This document shows, in pieces, positions 18,559 to 27,447 of a DNA stretch of 64,000 bases. Numbering within the stretch: position 1 is the stretch's first letter; every line of letters begins with the position of its first letter. The DNA is from Mesorhizobium sp. B2-3-12 (GTDB taxonomy: Bacteria > Pseudomonadota > Alphaproteobacteria > Rhizobiales > Rhizobiaceae): assembly GCF_006442205.1 (NCBI RefSeq), contig NZ_VFVR01000012.1:1-64000 (forward strand), in the 5' to 3' direction. Position numbers and translations under genes: made by a program. The notes beneath the pieces are model-generated. The model was not told where the DNA came from, made no database searches, and saw only the letters and a list, made by a program, of their open reading frames with translations.

Positions 18559-20286
18559 GCAGAGCAATCCGCGCGGCTTGAAAAGGTTCCAGCCGCGACG
18601 GCATTGGCGTGGCGGGTCAACGCTGGCTCCCTCGTTTCAGGTGTGACGCCGTTCTTAACGGCGCGGTAACCTTGACACACAAGCGAGCAAACTGTGAATG
18701 AACGAAGCGGATCGGCGGCGGTTTTGCTCCGGCTGCAACAGGGGACCATGTCTTGCTCGCGACCGCCTTCGCCTTGCTGATTTCATTCTCAGTCAGCGTT
18801 GCCCTGCTTTCGTGGGCGGCGCCTACAACGGCACAATCCATATCCACCGACCTCGGACGGTCGATTGGCGGCTGGCAACTGCGTCCAACACGCTCCCACG
18901 CAAAAACCGACCACCAGATGTGATGCTCCACGCGTCGAGAGGCGCCCGAGCGGGATCGCTGCCGCTGTGTAATACTGTATCTGCAACTATAAAGCGATTG
19001 GGGCGTTGATGCTCGCACAACGAGCGGAGGAGCGCGTCATGTGGTTCTTTACGGCCGTATTTCTGGGGTTCGTCCTGGCTCTCTCGCTCGGTTGGGTGAT
19101 CGGCGGTATCCCTCGGTAAGCTCCCGGCGCCATCGCAACAGACAAACTCGGAAAATATCGGACGGAGTCGCAGGAAGGCACCCCCTTGAGCGCCTTCAGC
19201 AGATGAAATGATCAACCAGGGGCGGGGCTTCGCGCCACGAAGCAGGTTGGCACACAATTGCTGCCCAAGTCGCGCGCAAATGACCCGCACCTCTCGGGGA
19301 GGCGCGGGCCGACCAGAGATTGGGTCTTTGGTCAGCGACAGGCCTGTGCACCCTGCCGCCAAATGGCTCAATCTTCGGCGATCGACAAAGTTCCGCTATG
19401 AGAAAAAGGCCAGCCGCCGGAGAGCTCACTTGCCGTCAAACCAGAGGAATAGACGAATCGAGCGCTGCCACGGCCCGTCGCTCCACCTTGGAATCCACCA
19501 AGACAGAACCGTTAGAAAGCTCTGATGTTCCGCACGTGTTGGGGCACCACACTTCGTCGCGACTGACTGTGCAAGCCGCCGATGAGAACGATGCCGCAGG
19601 TGGACAAGCCGATGTTAACCGCTTGGGAGCGAAGCTTGGCGCCTACCCGTCGATGTCGCTTGGCCATGCGCGCGAGGTCTTCAAACGTGACTTTGCGGAT
19701 GTGATCCAGGACACCTGGGCGGCGAGACCGCTCAGGCGCTGAGAAGCATGGCGATGGCCCGAGGCTGCGGCAAATCCAAGAAGGTCCCGATGCGTTAGGG
19801 CTGAAAAGCGATGCTATCGTGCCGGCGTCAGATTCAGCAGAGCCGACCTTGACCCGGGGCTAAGTTCACATCCGTAAAATATCCGCGGCGTCGCATGGTG
19901 CTGTCTAGGCATGACTCGCGCCGGGTGAACAACCGGTTCGGGGAAGGCTGCAGAGTGCCGAAGCCGCCCGTCAGGCTCTTGCCGATCGCGCCCCATTTGA
20001 TGTCATAGGGAAGCCCGGGGTGGTCATCGGCGCGAACAGCGAGCCGGTTATACTGACTGGACCCCACCCCATAGATGCAGCGCGCTCTCGCCCTAACCAC
20101 TGATTTCGTTTATCTATTTCTACTACAGAGTAGCATGTCTGTAGCATAGACCAGTGACAAAACTAGTGACCGATTTAGGGGCTGACAGTGGAAAGCTCAC
20201 TTTGGAGGTGATCGATTTTGAGACCTTTGCGGACAGTCAGCTTCTCGGCGATTGAATGGCGCCATTGAGCGCGGGGCATGGTAGCC
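18559..20286. other. Gene-poor stretch
   Basis: About 1.7 kb with only one supported small gene (19039). A frame at 19.5-19.74 kb ends with GAYPSMSLGHAREVFKRDFADVI, which weakly resembles the N-terminal region of tyrosine recombinases; no catalytic part follows. Near 20140-20180 are short repeated GTGAC words close to the tRNA fragment, as sometimes seen at island attachment sites. Confidence 0.4.
19039..19119 (+). CDS. Single-helix membrane micropeptide
   Basis: A 26-codon frame: MWFFTAVFLGFVLALSLGWV, then IGGIPR and stop. It begins five bases or more after a strong GGAGG-type site (GCGGAGGAG, spacing about seven). The product would be one transmembrane helix with a short basic tail. No family is known to me, and no neighbour suggests a partner. 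Similar single-helix frames occur at 22369 (with a ribosome site) and 13304 and 21399 (without). Confidence 0.5.
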   Translation: MWFFTAVFLGFVLALSLGWVIGGIPR

Positions 20287-20335
20287 TCGACCTCTCCCTT
20301 TCCAAGGGAGTGCTCTACCACTGAGCTACCGCAGC
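20287..20335 (-). pseudogene. Truncated tRNA-Thr-like fragment (5' two-thirds)
   Basis: The minus strand from 20335 reads as a tRNA start: acceptor strand GCTGCGG, D-arm TAGCTCAGTGGTAGAGC, and anticodon arm CTCCC-TTGGAAA-GGGAG. Similarity continues to the variable loop (AGGTCGAG) and then stops; no T-arm or acceptor 3' strand follows. The body is that of alphaproteobacterial tRNA-Thr (loop TTGGTAA, anticodon GGT). Here position 36 reads A, giving GGA, which would be a serine anticodon in a body lacking the serine long arm. It cannot fold as a complete tRNA. Confidence 0.7.
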
Positions 20336-21112
20336 AAACGGGCATCTGAATAGCGGCAGAGTCTTGAATTGCAAGGCGTTCCGCCGTGCCGCGACAGTTT
20401 GTTTCGGTGGCGGCCTCTGAAACCAGATTGGCACCATACGCCCACTGAACAGCCCCCAGCCTACACCGTTCCGGCCTGAGCTACGCCATTGTTGTAGCCG
20501 ACATTTGCCTGTTTGGACGCGGATCGCAAATGGCCCCGTACAAGCGATTTCGGTACCCCCACCCTTCATCGTTACCCGCGAACGCCTTCTCGCGCGTCCT
20601 TGCCCCCTGCCCGCCTGAGCTGACGCGGTTAAGAGGTTTGACCCGGTTCCCCAAGGACCAGCCCTCCGCTCACGCATTGCCGGGCGGCGCCGTCACTATC
20701 CGCCAGGTGGATGGCTCCCTGCGTCCCGCGTCGCTCATTTTGCACCTCACTGCCCCGAGGCCGGAGTAGCCGCAAATCCAACTGCATAAAGTTCAATCGT
20801 CTCGTATGCGACCATCCATCACCCAGATGTGATCCCAATCAGGCGAAACGTGCACAGGGGCCGGGCACGGGTACTACGACCTCATTTCCGGCATCCACGA
20901 AATGCTTGCGCCCATGAGAGGTTGCTTCGCAATCGCAATGAGAGGTTGCTGCTGCACCCCCAATAAGGCCCGGTGGGGCTGCGGCGCCGCCGAAGCTGAC
21001 CTCCAGAGCCCGATCTTCCAGAACCAGCTGTAGTTTAGAGAGCGTACCTGTCAGCCTGGCGTTGCCCCGATTCATACCATACGGCGGTTCGCAGGCTGTG
21101 AGCAACCGTGAG

Positions 21113-21139
21113 CCGCTGGCTCTAGCCAGCGGTTTTTTT
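21113..21139 (+). terminator. Intrinsic terminator
   Basis: Perfect eight-pair stem CCGCTGGC-TCTA-GCCAGCGG followed by seven T residues. No protein gene on this strand ends shortly before it, so the transcript may be a small RNA. Confidence 0.8.
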
Positions 21140-21324
21140 GTGCCTGCAACATCACGTGGCGGCGGAGGTTCACCGTACAGTGGTCGGGCCCTAAGGGTTA
21201 GCCACTCCTTTCGGAAGGCCTTCGCAGTAGGCCACGGGCGGCTTTCTGTTGATGTTTCACCACGCCACAGGGAAGCGGTGGGCGCCCAAGGTCGCGAGAC
21301 TTTCCCCCGGTGGATGGCGAGTTG

Positions 21325-21399
21325 TCATTTGAGGATGAAATAGAGCGGAATGAGAATAGAAAAAGCAGCGACGCCTGTAAGAAATAAGTCCGTGATCAT
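21325..21399 (-). CDS. Possible single-helix micropeptide
   Basis: 24 codons: MITDLFLTGVAAFSILIPLY then FILK and stop, one hydrophobic helix. No clear ribosome site. Listed only because similar short membrane frames recur nearby. Confidence 0.25.
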   Translation of the reverse strand: MITDLFLTGVAAFSILIPLYFILK

Positions 21400-21570
21400 G
21401 CCGTCGCGGTGCGCGATAAACCCGACGCGTCGGTATCTACGCAAACCCGCCCCCAATAATTTGCCCGAACTGGAGCATCGCGTAATCCGAAGACGGGCGC
21501 AAGCCGGCGGAATACGGTTGGGAAGAGAAACGCTGGCTCGGCATCTACGAAGGAGAGTTGTCGGAGGACG

Positions 21571-21590
21571 CCGGCGCAACGCCGGTTTTT
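21571..21590 (+). terminator. Intrinsic terminator
   Basis: Six-pair stem CCGGCG-CAA-CGCCGG followed by five T residues on the plus strand. It faces the 3' end of the TMEM175-like gene and lies 450 bases after the previous terminator. Confidence 0.65.
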
Positions 21591-21602
21591 GGCCCTCAGT
21601 TG

Positions 21603-22175
21603 TCAGCCCTGCGCCTGGGGCTTGAGATAGACTGCTAGGCAACAACTACAGATCCCCAATCCAAGGATCGGGTAGTTCAATGCCAAGACAGCAGCGAGCC
21701 CAAACAAGCAGAGCGTAATTATGGCTCGCAGCCGCATGATCCGCCGCACTTCTGGTGACACCTCGTCGTCTGGCAACGGATCAATGAGTTGGCGGATCAA
21801 CAGCAAATATGTCAAGTTTACCAGGAAAAACACGGCCGCATAGAATGCGACAGGCTGCGGTGCCAACTCGCTTACGGCCATCCATGCCGTGGCCAGGGGC
21901 AGTAGCGAGACTGAAAACAGGTGCGCGAAATTGTACCACATCAACGACGCTGTGCTCTCTTTGGCGTGGCGCAAAAGATGGTGGTGGTTCGCCCAAACGA
22001 TGGCTATGAAGAGATAGCTTACGCCGTAGCTAAGCCAGGTTTCCCATGACGTCAGAAGGGCCTTGAACGTCGGCACTTCCGGCGGGCGCAGTTCCAAAAC
22101 TAGAACTGTGATCAGTACGGCGAACACCCCATCGGAAAATGCGTTCAGCCTTTCCAGTCCTGGTGACGGTAGCAC
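21603..22175 (-). CDS. TMEM175-family potassium channel-like membrane protein
   Basis: 190 residues with about six membrane helices. The family signature RLNAFSDGVFAVLITVLVLE (R9 followed by FSDG at 13-16) marks the pore-lining first helix of TMEM175/DUF1211 proteins. Another conserved element is the cluster IVWANHHHLLRHA in a later helix. Bacterial members form tetrameric, weakly selective potassium leak channels. This copy has a single six-helix unit, as expected for bacteria. No operon partner; the two flanking regions appear non-coding. Confidence 0.85.
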   Translation of the reverse strand: MLPSPGLERLNAFSDGVFAVLITVLVLELRPPEVPTFKALLTSWETWLSYGVSYLFIAIVWANHHHLLRHAKESTASLMWYNFAHLFSVSLLPLATAWMAVSELAPQPVAFYAAVFFLVNLTYLLLIRQLIDPLPDDEVSPEVRRIMRLRAIITLCLFGLAAVLALNYPILGLGICSCCLAVYLKPQAQG

Positions 22176-22368
22176 GGTGTTTCCCCGTTCATTTCTGCGC
22201 TAATGCTAGCGCATTCCTTGCGCTGCTCAACCGGCCCGCCAGCTTTACCGGCCTCGCCACGCGCCGATGCCGCAAATGGGGCGGCGGGGCTCTATGAACT
22301 TGCCTGCTGCCGAAAAGGTGGCGGGCTTTTTTGTCGTGTGGTAAAGGGCCGGCTGAAGTGGAGCGGGC

Positions 22369-22458
22369 ATGCGCATCTTTATCTTCGCGGCAGTGATCTT
22401 GGTGTTTATGGCGGCCGGCTTTTGGCTCACCGCCGAGCTCGTGATTCTATCAGCTTAA
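22369..22458 (+). CDS. Single-helix membrane micropeptide
   Basis: A 29-codon frame, MRIFIFAAVILVFMAAGFWL then TAELVILSA and stop. GTGGAGCGGGC immediately upstream offers a plausible ribosome site (GGAG, spacing six). The product would span the membrane once. No family recognised. Confidence 0.45.
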   Translation: MRIFIFAAVILVFMAAGFWLTAELVILSA

Positions 22459-22531
22459 TGGGCCTGATCCGCTGTCCACTTGTTTGCAAGGGCGGACCCT
22501 AGCACTATGTCCAAGCGAAGCGGCCTAGCGG

Positions 22532-22615
22532 CTGGAGATTGATGAGGAGGTGGACAGCCTCTACCGCACCATCCTCGATGCTATCGTGCACTTCGATGCC
22601 GGTCTGTCAGAGTAG
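22532..22615 (+). pseudogene. DUF768 C-terminal fragment
   Basis: The frame LEIDEEVDSLYRTILDAIVH then FDAGLSE and stop matches the last third of the DUF768 protein encoded at 12.3 kb (EIEEETGSVYETVLDAIVHH). No N-terminal part is found upstream in any frame, so only the 3' end of a DUF768 gene survives. Confidence 0.7.
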
Positions 22616-22618
22616 TCG

Positions 22619-23380
22619 CTACGCGACTTTTGCCTGCATCATGCTTCTGAATTTATGAGCCTGCTGGTGGAGATACAAAGGGTCGAAGGCGGCGAATTTT
22701 ATAAGAGCCCTCAGGTTCTCCACGGTCACCGTGTGGCCGTTTGTGATGATGAGCTCTCGGCTCCTTAATCCCTGAAGCGTCCGGTTCATGTGGACCAGCG
22801 ACATCCCCATCGTGTCGGCAAGTTCCTGCTGTGTGAGCGGCAAGTCGAAGCTGTTGTCTCGCGCAAGGCCAACGGCTTCGGTGCGTATCAACATCTCGCA
22901 GATCAAATGGCCGACCCGTTGCTGTGCCGGTCGTGATCCTACCGTGACAAGCCATTCGCGCAGTACTGCTTCGTCGACTAGAGTGCCCCACCAAAGCGCT
23001 CGGGCCAACGTCCTGTTTTGGTCCATAAGATTGCGGATCGTCGCGAGCGGAATCAACGCGACCTTGCACGACGACAATGCGCCGATGGAATGGTCCATCT
23101 CCTCCAGCAATGCGACATTCACGTCGCAGAGATCTCCGGGTATGAGAAAGGCCATGATGTTGCGGCCGCCGTCCGGCAGAAGCTTGTAGCGGCCTGCCCA
23201 GCCGTCGACCAGCAGGTGAACATAGTCAGGCTTGTCTCCTTGCCCGATGATATCGCTGCCCGCGCCGAACTCCGCGGTCCTCGCAACGCTCTTAACAAGC
23301 AGGTTCTTGTCTTCGTCGGAGAGTTTTTCGAAATGCTCCAGCTTCCGGATCAGGGCCGTACAGCAGCCGTCAGTGGTCAT
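22619..23380 (-). CDS. Crp/Fnr-family transcriptional regulator
   Basis: 253 residues: a cyclic-nucleotide-binding-type beta barrel (about 20-135, with FGAGSDIIGQGDKPDYVHLLVDGW broken by a short loop) and a C-terminal winged helix-turn-helix (LTQQELADTMGMSLVHMNRT, about 182-201). The pair Cys6-Cys7 does not form the Fnr iron-sulfur pattern, and the phosphate-binding cassette typical of cAMP binding is not evident. The ligand is therefore unknown. Rhizobia carry many such regulators for redox, oxygen or nitric-oxide signals. It stands alone; its targets cannot be inferred. Confidence 0.9.
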   Translation of the reverse strand: MTTDGCCTALIRKLEHFEKLSDEDKNLLVKSVARTAEFGAGSDIIGQGDKPDYVHLLVDGWAGRYKLLPDGGRNIMAFLIPGDLCDVNVALLEEMDHSIGALSSCKVALIPLATIRNLMDQNRTLARALWWGTLVDEAVLREWLVTVGSRPAQQRVGHLICEMLIRTEAVGLARDNSFDLPLTQQELADTMGMSLVHMNRTLQGLRSRELIITNGHTVTVENLRALIKFAAFDPLYLHQQAHKFRSMMQAKVA

Positions 23381-23436
23381 CGAAACCTCCCGTTTCGGAA
23401 AGCGGGGAGTTAAGCAGGGGCAACAGGTGTACGCCA

Positions 23437-23739
23437 GTGAAGATTGGCTATCCGTCCCTGCAAGGCGTACACTGTCTGGTCGCCCGTGTCGGCAATCGGG
23501 CGCTTGGAAGTCGTCATCATGCTTTCGCCCAATCGGGAGACAGGAGCATCAGCACTTTCAGAGCACACCTGACTAATATCGTTGGCTACTATGAACACGC
23601 CCTATCCATTGAAGACAGGGTCGTAGAGCGCGAGCGGGCGAAGGGCCGACCCGTTGGGCAAGACGAACGCCTGCTTGAAAGCATGCGGGAGAGCCTGAAG
23701 GCCGCCCTTGAAGCGCTCCGACGCGTCGAAAAAAGCTAG
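23437..23739 (+). CDS. Small helical protein with doubtful start
   Basis: The last 63 codons (FRAHLTNIVGYYEHALSIED through LKAALEALRRVEKS) look like a genuine charged helical protein. The only in-frame start is GTG 23437, which would add an unlikely 37-residue leader. An ATC at 23548 sits directly after CAGGAGC, where ATG would be expected, so the gene may have lost its start codon or may use a rare one. No family recognised. Confidence 0.4.
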   Translation: MKIGYPSLQGVHCLVARVGNRALGSRHHAFAQSGDRSISTFRAHLTNIVGYYEHALSIEDRVVERERAKGRPVGQDERLLESMRESLKAALEALRRVEKS

Positions 23740-23904
23740 CGTGTTCCCGAACTATTTGGCGTGAGGAGAATCGCGCTACTTCTCCATTTGCCACCCACGA
23801 CGCCGCGCCAACTAAGTTCGGGCTATCGAAATCGCAGCGGTCGGCGTCATATCTGCTGCACCCGAATTGAAGGTCGTTCGGGCTCCCGGATCCTTTGACC
23901 AATG

Positions 23905-24000
23905 AAAGGGCCGTCGGATTGAGACGCGATCCATCAGCCCTTTCTGGCGATGACGGATAGCAAGAGGAGGACACCTCACAACGACATCAACAACGATAGG
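23905..24000 (+). promoter_or_regulatory. Leader-like structured repeat, copy A
   Basis: About 96 bases that align with copy B at 28941-29042. Both begin with a long hairpin closed by AAAGGGC (23905-23911) and GCCCTTT (23937-23943), with conserved CGGATTGAGACGC in the loop side. A purine-rich GAGGAGG segment and CAACAAYAATAGG-like tail follow. Copy B precedes a SulP transporter remnant, which suggests a cis-acting RNA leader. An ATG 24 bases later opens MFKLRNHS, possibly the first codons of a lost transporter. Confidence 0.5.
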
Positions 24001-24036
24001 CGAAATCGGATCGGGCCACGATCATGTTCAAATTGC

Positions 24037-24063
24037 GGAACCATTCACAAGTTCAGGGGTTCC
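24037..24063. promoter_or_regulatory. EcfG/RpoE2-type promoter, symmetrical
   Basis: GGAAC 24037-24041, 16 bases, GGTT 24058-24061 on the plus strand, 29 bases before ATG 24090. The site is an inverted repeat (GCGGAACC ... GGTTCCGC), so the complementary strand shows the same pattern. Confidence 0.45.
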
Positions 24064-24089
24064 GCACTGGACGAAGGGACGACCTCACC

Positions 24090-24338
24090 ATGAATTTCGG
24101 TGAGTACTCGGGCGGGACAGTCGCTGCCGCTATCAAGCATCAGATAGGCTCAAGGGCTATGAATCGCTATGCAGAGAGCCTGCCGTGCTTCCGGGTTGAT
24201 CATAACCTACCGGATATCATCAAGGAGTTGCTGGAGCGATTAGAACACGCCGAAGAGTCCGCGCCTGACGAAGAACCACCGCCAGCGCATCTCACCAGTT
24301 CAACCCATCTCGATCAAGGCCGACTGTTGCTGCGCTAG
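24090..24338 (+). CDS. Hypothetical protein, possibly stress-induced
   Basis: 82 residues: MNFGEYSGGTVAAAIKHQIG, a middle part LPDIIKELLERLEHAEES and a tail rich in acidic residues and proline. The family is unknown to me; the helix LPDIIKELLERLEHAE is amphipathic. Support comes mainly from an EcfG-like promoter 29 bases upstream; the ribosome site is weak. A frame extending upstream to ATG 24024 probably derives from a different, deleted gene. Confidence 0.45.
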   Translation: MNFGEYSGGTVAAAIKHQIGSRAMNRYAESLPCFRVDHNLPDIIKELLERLEHAEESAPDEEPPPAHLTSSTHLDQGRLLLR

Positions 24339-24700
24339 AACCCCAGCCGCCGCTACTCCCCGACCCCTGAGCGCCGCCACCTACCTCTTGGTGCGGACCA
24401 GCCTATCCGCAACATCTTGGCATGTGGCCACTGTCGTGCAGTCGGTATGGCGACAATCGCTGCGTCAGAAAGGCGATCCACTATTCACCCACACACCGTG
24501 CAGCGTGCGTCCTGATTTGCGCATTTTGAACAATCCGAGGCTCGACCAGCTTGGGCAGTAGCAGGACTTACAAGCTCGGCCGGGACTAACATTCAACGGC
24601 GGCTTAACCATCTCGTTGGCTTGCCCGACATTCATGATCTGCATCAACACTTCGTCAAGCAGCCCATGCGCCAATATGGGTTAGGCGAAGGGGGGTTGGC
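24339..24700. other. Upstream region of the TadG-like gene
   Basis: About 360 bases without a gene. It should contain the promoter of the TadG-like gene; no specific site was recognised. Confidence 0.35.
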
Positions 24701-26272
24701 ATGCTTGCGTCCAAATTTTTGCGGTCGAGGAACGGCAATTTCAGCCTTCTGTTCGGGATAGCCCTCCCGGCCATTCTTGCGTCAGTCGGGTTTGCGGTCG
24801 ATGTATCCTCGCTAATGCGGGCAAAGGTCAATCTGCAGAATTCCTTGGACGGAGCAATATTGGCGTCCTCGCACCTGTCGGACAGCGAGGCAGATCGCCA
24901 GACCGCGCTCCAACGCTACTTCCAAGCCAACATCGCAAATCACACCGAGCTCTTGAACCCCAAGGTGACCTTCGCCGTCGACAAGGGGCTCAACTATGTA
25001 AAGACCAAAGCCTCGGCCTCGGCCGACGTCAAGCTCTACTTCGCTTTCATGTTCGGCGACAGCAAACACGTCGAAGTCGACGCCGGTGCAATGGAGGCCA
25101 CCAACAATCTTGAAGTGGTCCTGGTGTTGGATAACACCGGCTCCATGGCTGGCGCCAAGATCAAGGCTCTGCGGGACGCCACGAAAGCACTGCTCGATGA
25201 TCTGGGCGACGCGAAGTCCCCGAATCGCAAGGTAACCGCCGCGCTCGTCCCCTTCGTGACTGCAGTCAATGTCAATGGTGATGAGTTCGACCCCTCGTGG
25301 ATCGATATGGATGGTCGGTCTCCCAACAACGGCGTCAATTTTCCGCTTCTGCCGGACGGCAAGCGCGCCAACCACATGGATCTCTTCAAGGACCTTGCAG
25401 AGGGGACCGGATGGAATGGCACTGGCTGGAAGGGCTGCGTGGAGGCACGCCCCGGAATCAACAGCACTTCCGATGCAAAACCTGACGGCTACAAGCCCGA
25501 GACCTTGTTCGTGCCGTATTTCGCGCCGGATGACCCGGGAGACGCGACGGACCCATCGGCCAGTTATGGCAACGATACGCGGGTCTACAACAATTCCTAC
25601 CTGTCCGATGAGGTCGCGGACGGCACCGACGACAAGGGAAAAGACAAGAAGGTCGCCAAATACAAGAACCCAAAGGCCAAGAAGATAAATGACAAAAAAG
25701 GACCCCTGACGGTAGGCCCTAACCGCGCTTGCCCCACCCCTGTCGTGCCGTTGACCGGAGACCTCGACAAATTGCGCACGGCGGCTGCCCAGATGCAGGA
25801 ATGGAACGGTTCGGGCACCAACGTCTCGGAGGGTCTCTCCTGGGGTATGCGCGTGCTTTCACCAGATCCGCCCTACACGGACGGTGCCGCATGGAAGGCG
25901 CCAAATACCAGCAAGATCGTCGTGCTGCTTACCGACGGCGAGAATGTCGTCTTCGGTGCCAGCAACGAGCCGGAGAAGTCGGACTATACATCCTACGGCT
26001 ACCTCGGTTCAGGACGCTTTGGAACGACCAATCAGACGGATGCGGCGCGTGAAGTGGATCGCTGGACGCTCGATGTTTGCCAGAAACTGAAGGCCCAGCA
26101 GGTGCAGATCTATACGATCACCCTTCAATCAGACACGGCCGCTAACCGCACCCTGTACGGGAAATGCGCGACCAATCCGACTGACTACTATGCCGTCAAC
26201 GACCCCAGCAAGCTGCCCAACGTATTCAAGGAAATCGCTGGAAGGTTCACTGAACTGCAACTGGTCGACTGA
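24701..26272 (+). CDS. TadG-like pilus assembly protein with VWA domain
   Basis: 523 residues. The N-terminus (NGNFSLLFGIALPAILASVG, 11-30) is the TadE/TadG membrane anchor typical of Flp pilus minor components. A von Willebrand A domain follows, with the metal-site motif LVLDNTGSM (D144, T146, S148) and a second element VLLTDGENV. TadG proteins are thought to sit in the periplasm and help Flp (Tad) pilus assembly or adhesion. No tadA, B, C, Z or rcp genes are in the window, so this is an orphan copy. A Flp pilin gene lies 1.2 kb downstream on the opposite strand. Confidence 0.88.
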   Translation: MLASKFLRSRNGNFSLLFGIALPAILASVGFAVDVSSLMRAKVNLQNSLDGAILASSHLSDSEADRQTALQRYFQANIANHTELLNPKVTFAVDKGLNYVKTKASASADVKLYFAFMFGDSKHVEVDAGAMEATNNLEVVLVLDNTGSMAGAKIKALRDATKALLDDLGDAKSPNRKVTAALVPFVTAVNVNGDEFDPSWIDMDGRSPNNGVNFPLLPDGKRANHMDLFKDLAEGTGWNGTGWKGCVEARPGINSTSDAKPDGYKPETLFVPYFAPDDPGDATDPSASYGNDTRVYNNSYLSDEVADGTDDKGKDKKVAKYKNPKAKKINDKKGPLTVGPNRACPTPVVPLTGDLDKLRTAAAQMQEWNGSGTNVSEGLSWGMRVLSPDPPYTDGAAWKAPNTSKIVVLLTDGENVVFGASNEPEKSDYTSYGYLGSGRFGTTNQTDAAREVDRWTLDVCQKLKAQQVQIYTITLQSDTAANRTLYGKCATNPTDYYAVNDPSKLPNVFKEIAGRFTELQLVD

Positions 26273-26557
26273 CGTTGCGCGCCGTGGTGCAACGCTACTG
26301 CCGATTGAGAGATCGCGATTGCCCGCGGGCGCACGGTTTCTCCGCGGCGCGACTTTCTTGGATTTAGTTTCGTGGCCTTCCCCGTTGCAGACACCGTTGC
26401 GAGGGGGTCGCTGGCTGCTGAGTAGGGTACGGCTTTGGTGTTCAGCAACCGTTTGTTGACCATTCCATCGAATGGCTGGCGAACCAACCGCTTGCGCACA
26501 ATGGATTTACGATCTGGACCTATGTTGCTCCATCTACTGGGCCACAGGCGAGGAAAG

Positions 26558-27340
26558 ATGGCCAAGCCGATCATGGATCTCTCCACCTTTGGCTGGGGTC
26601 GCGTCATCGCACTGAGCACGATTGGCACGCTGTGCTGCATCGTCGTGGCGTTCGCGATTGACAGCTATTCACTGGCAACAGGGACTTGGCGGTGGGGCGA
26701 GAGTCCCCTGAACAATGTGATCATCCCGCTTGTGCTTGCCCCACCTTTTTTCGGATACCTTCTTGGCAAACAGCGTGAACTTGCCATCGCTCATCGTGAG
26801 CTAATGATCGTCGCCTCGACTGACGCGCTTACCTCATGTCTGAACCGGCGGGCGTTCATGGCGATCGTGGACGGCTTCCTGGACCGAGTGGCCAATCGAA
26901 AGATCGAACGGCTGGGCGCGCTCCTCGTCATCGATGTTGACCATTTCAAGCTGGTCAACGACAGGTTCGGGCATGACGGAGGTGATGAGGCCCTGAAGCT
27001 CATCGTGCAAATCATCAAAGGGAGCGTGCGTGAATTCGATGTCATCGGCCGTATCGGCGGTGAAGAGTTCAGCGTCTTGCTTCCTGGTGTTGGCCCGGAC
27101 ACAGTTGGCAAGGTCGCTGAGCGTATCCGGGCCGCGGTATACGATTCCGAACTTAAGCTGGAAGGAGAGAGCTTGCCGCCTGTCCGTCAGCGTTGGTGGC
27201 GTGGTGTTTGAGCGGGAAGCCTCATCAGCGAACTCTACCGCTTTGCGGACCAGCGATTGTACGCGGCCAAGCGCAATGGCCGCAATCGAGTACAGATCAT
27301 TAATGCCTCATCGCCTGAGGGACAGGCCCGCGTTCATTGA
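26558..27340 (+). pseudogene. Membrane diguanylate cyclase, frameshifted near the C-terminus
   Basis: ATG 26558 follows AGGAAAG and opens MAKPIMDLSTFGWGRVIALS. Two membrane helices come first, then a GGDEF domain with STDALTSCLNRR, VIDVDHFKLVND and catalytic GGEEF. After GESLP the frame shifts: LSVSVGGVVFERE is in a second frame and SELYRFADQRLYAAKRNGRN in a third, ending at TGA 27340. As read, the protein ends early at 27211 and lacks the last strand and helix of the domain. Two independent indels make decay more likely than programmed shifting; sequencing error is possible. Confidence 0.75.
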
Positions 27341-27447
27341 CTCCCGGTCAATGTCTGAGCCCAAGGCGGGTATCTTGCGACTCGGTGATGGTCCGCAGCG
27401 CCCACACCCGTTACTACGAGTTAGGATTGGCCGAGGAGACACGCTGA

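Larger units (their letters stand above)
20336..21602. other. Gene-poor stretch with two terminators
   Basis: About 1.27 kb without a convincing protein gene. It contains two strong plus-strand intrinsic terminators (21113 and 21571) and a 13-base direct repeat, ATGAGAGGTTGCT, near 20914 and 20939. A coding-like piece without a start (EYGWEEKRWLGIYEGELSED) is readable on the plus strand near 21510-21570. Confidence 0.4.

Noticed and set aside
19551..19742. Possible integrase fragment GAYPSMSLGHAREVF
   Set aside because: The resemblance is short and no catalytic residues follow, so it is only mentioned in the tract description.
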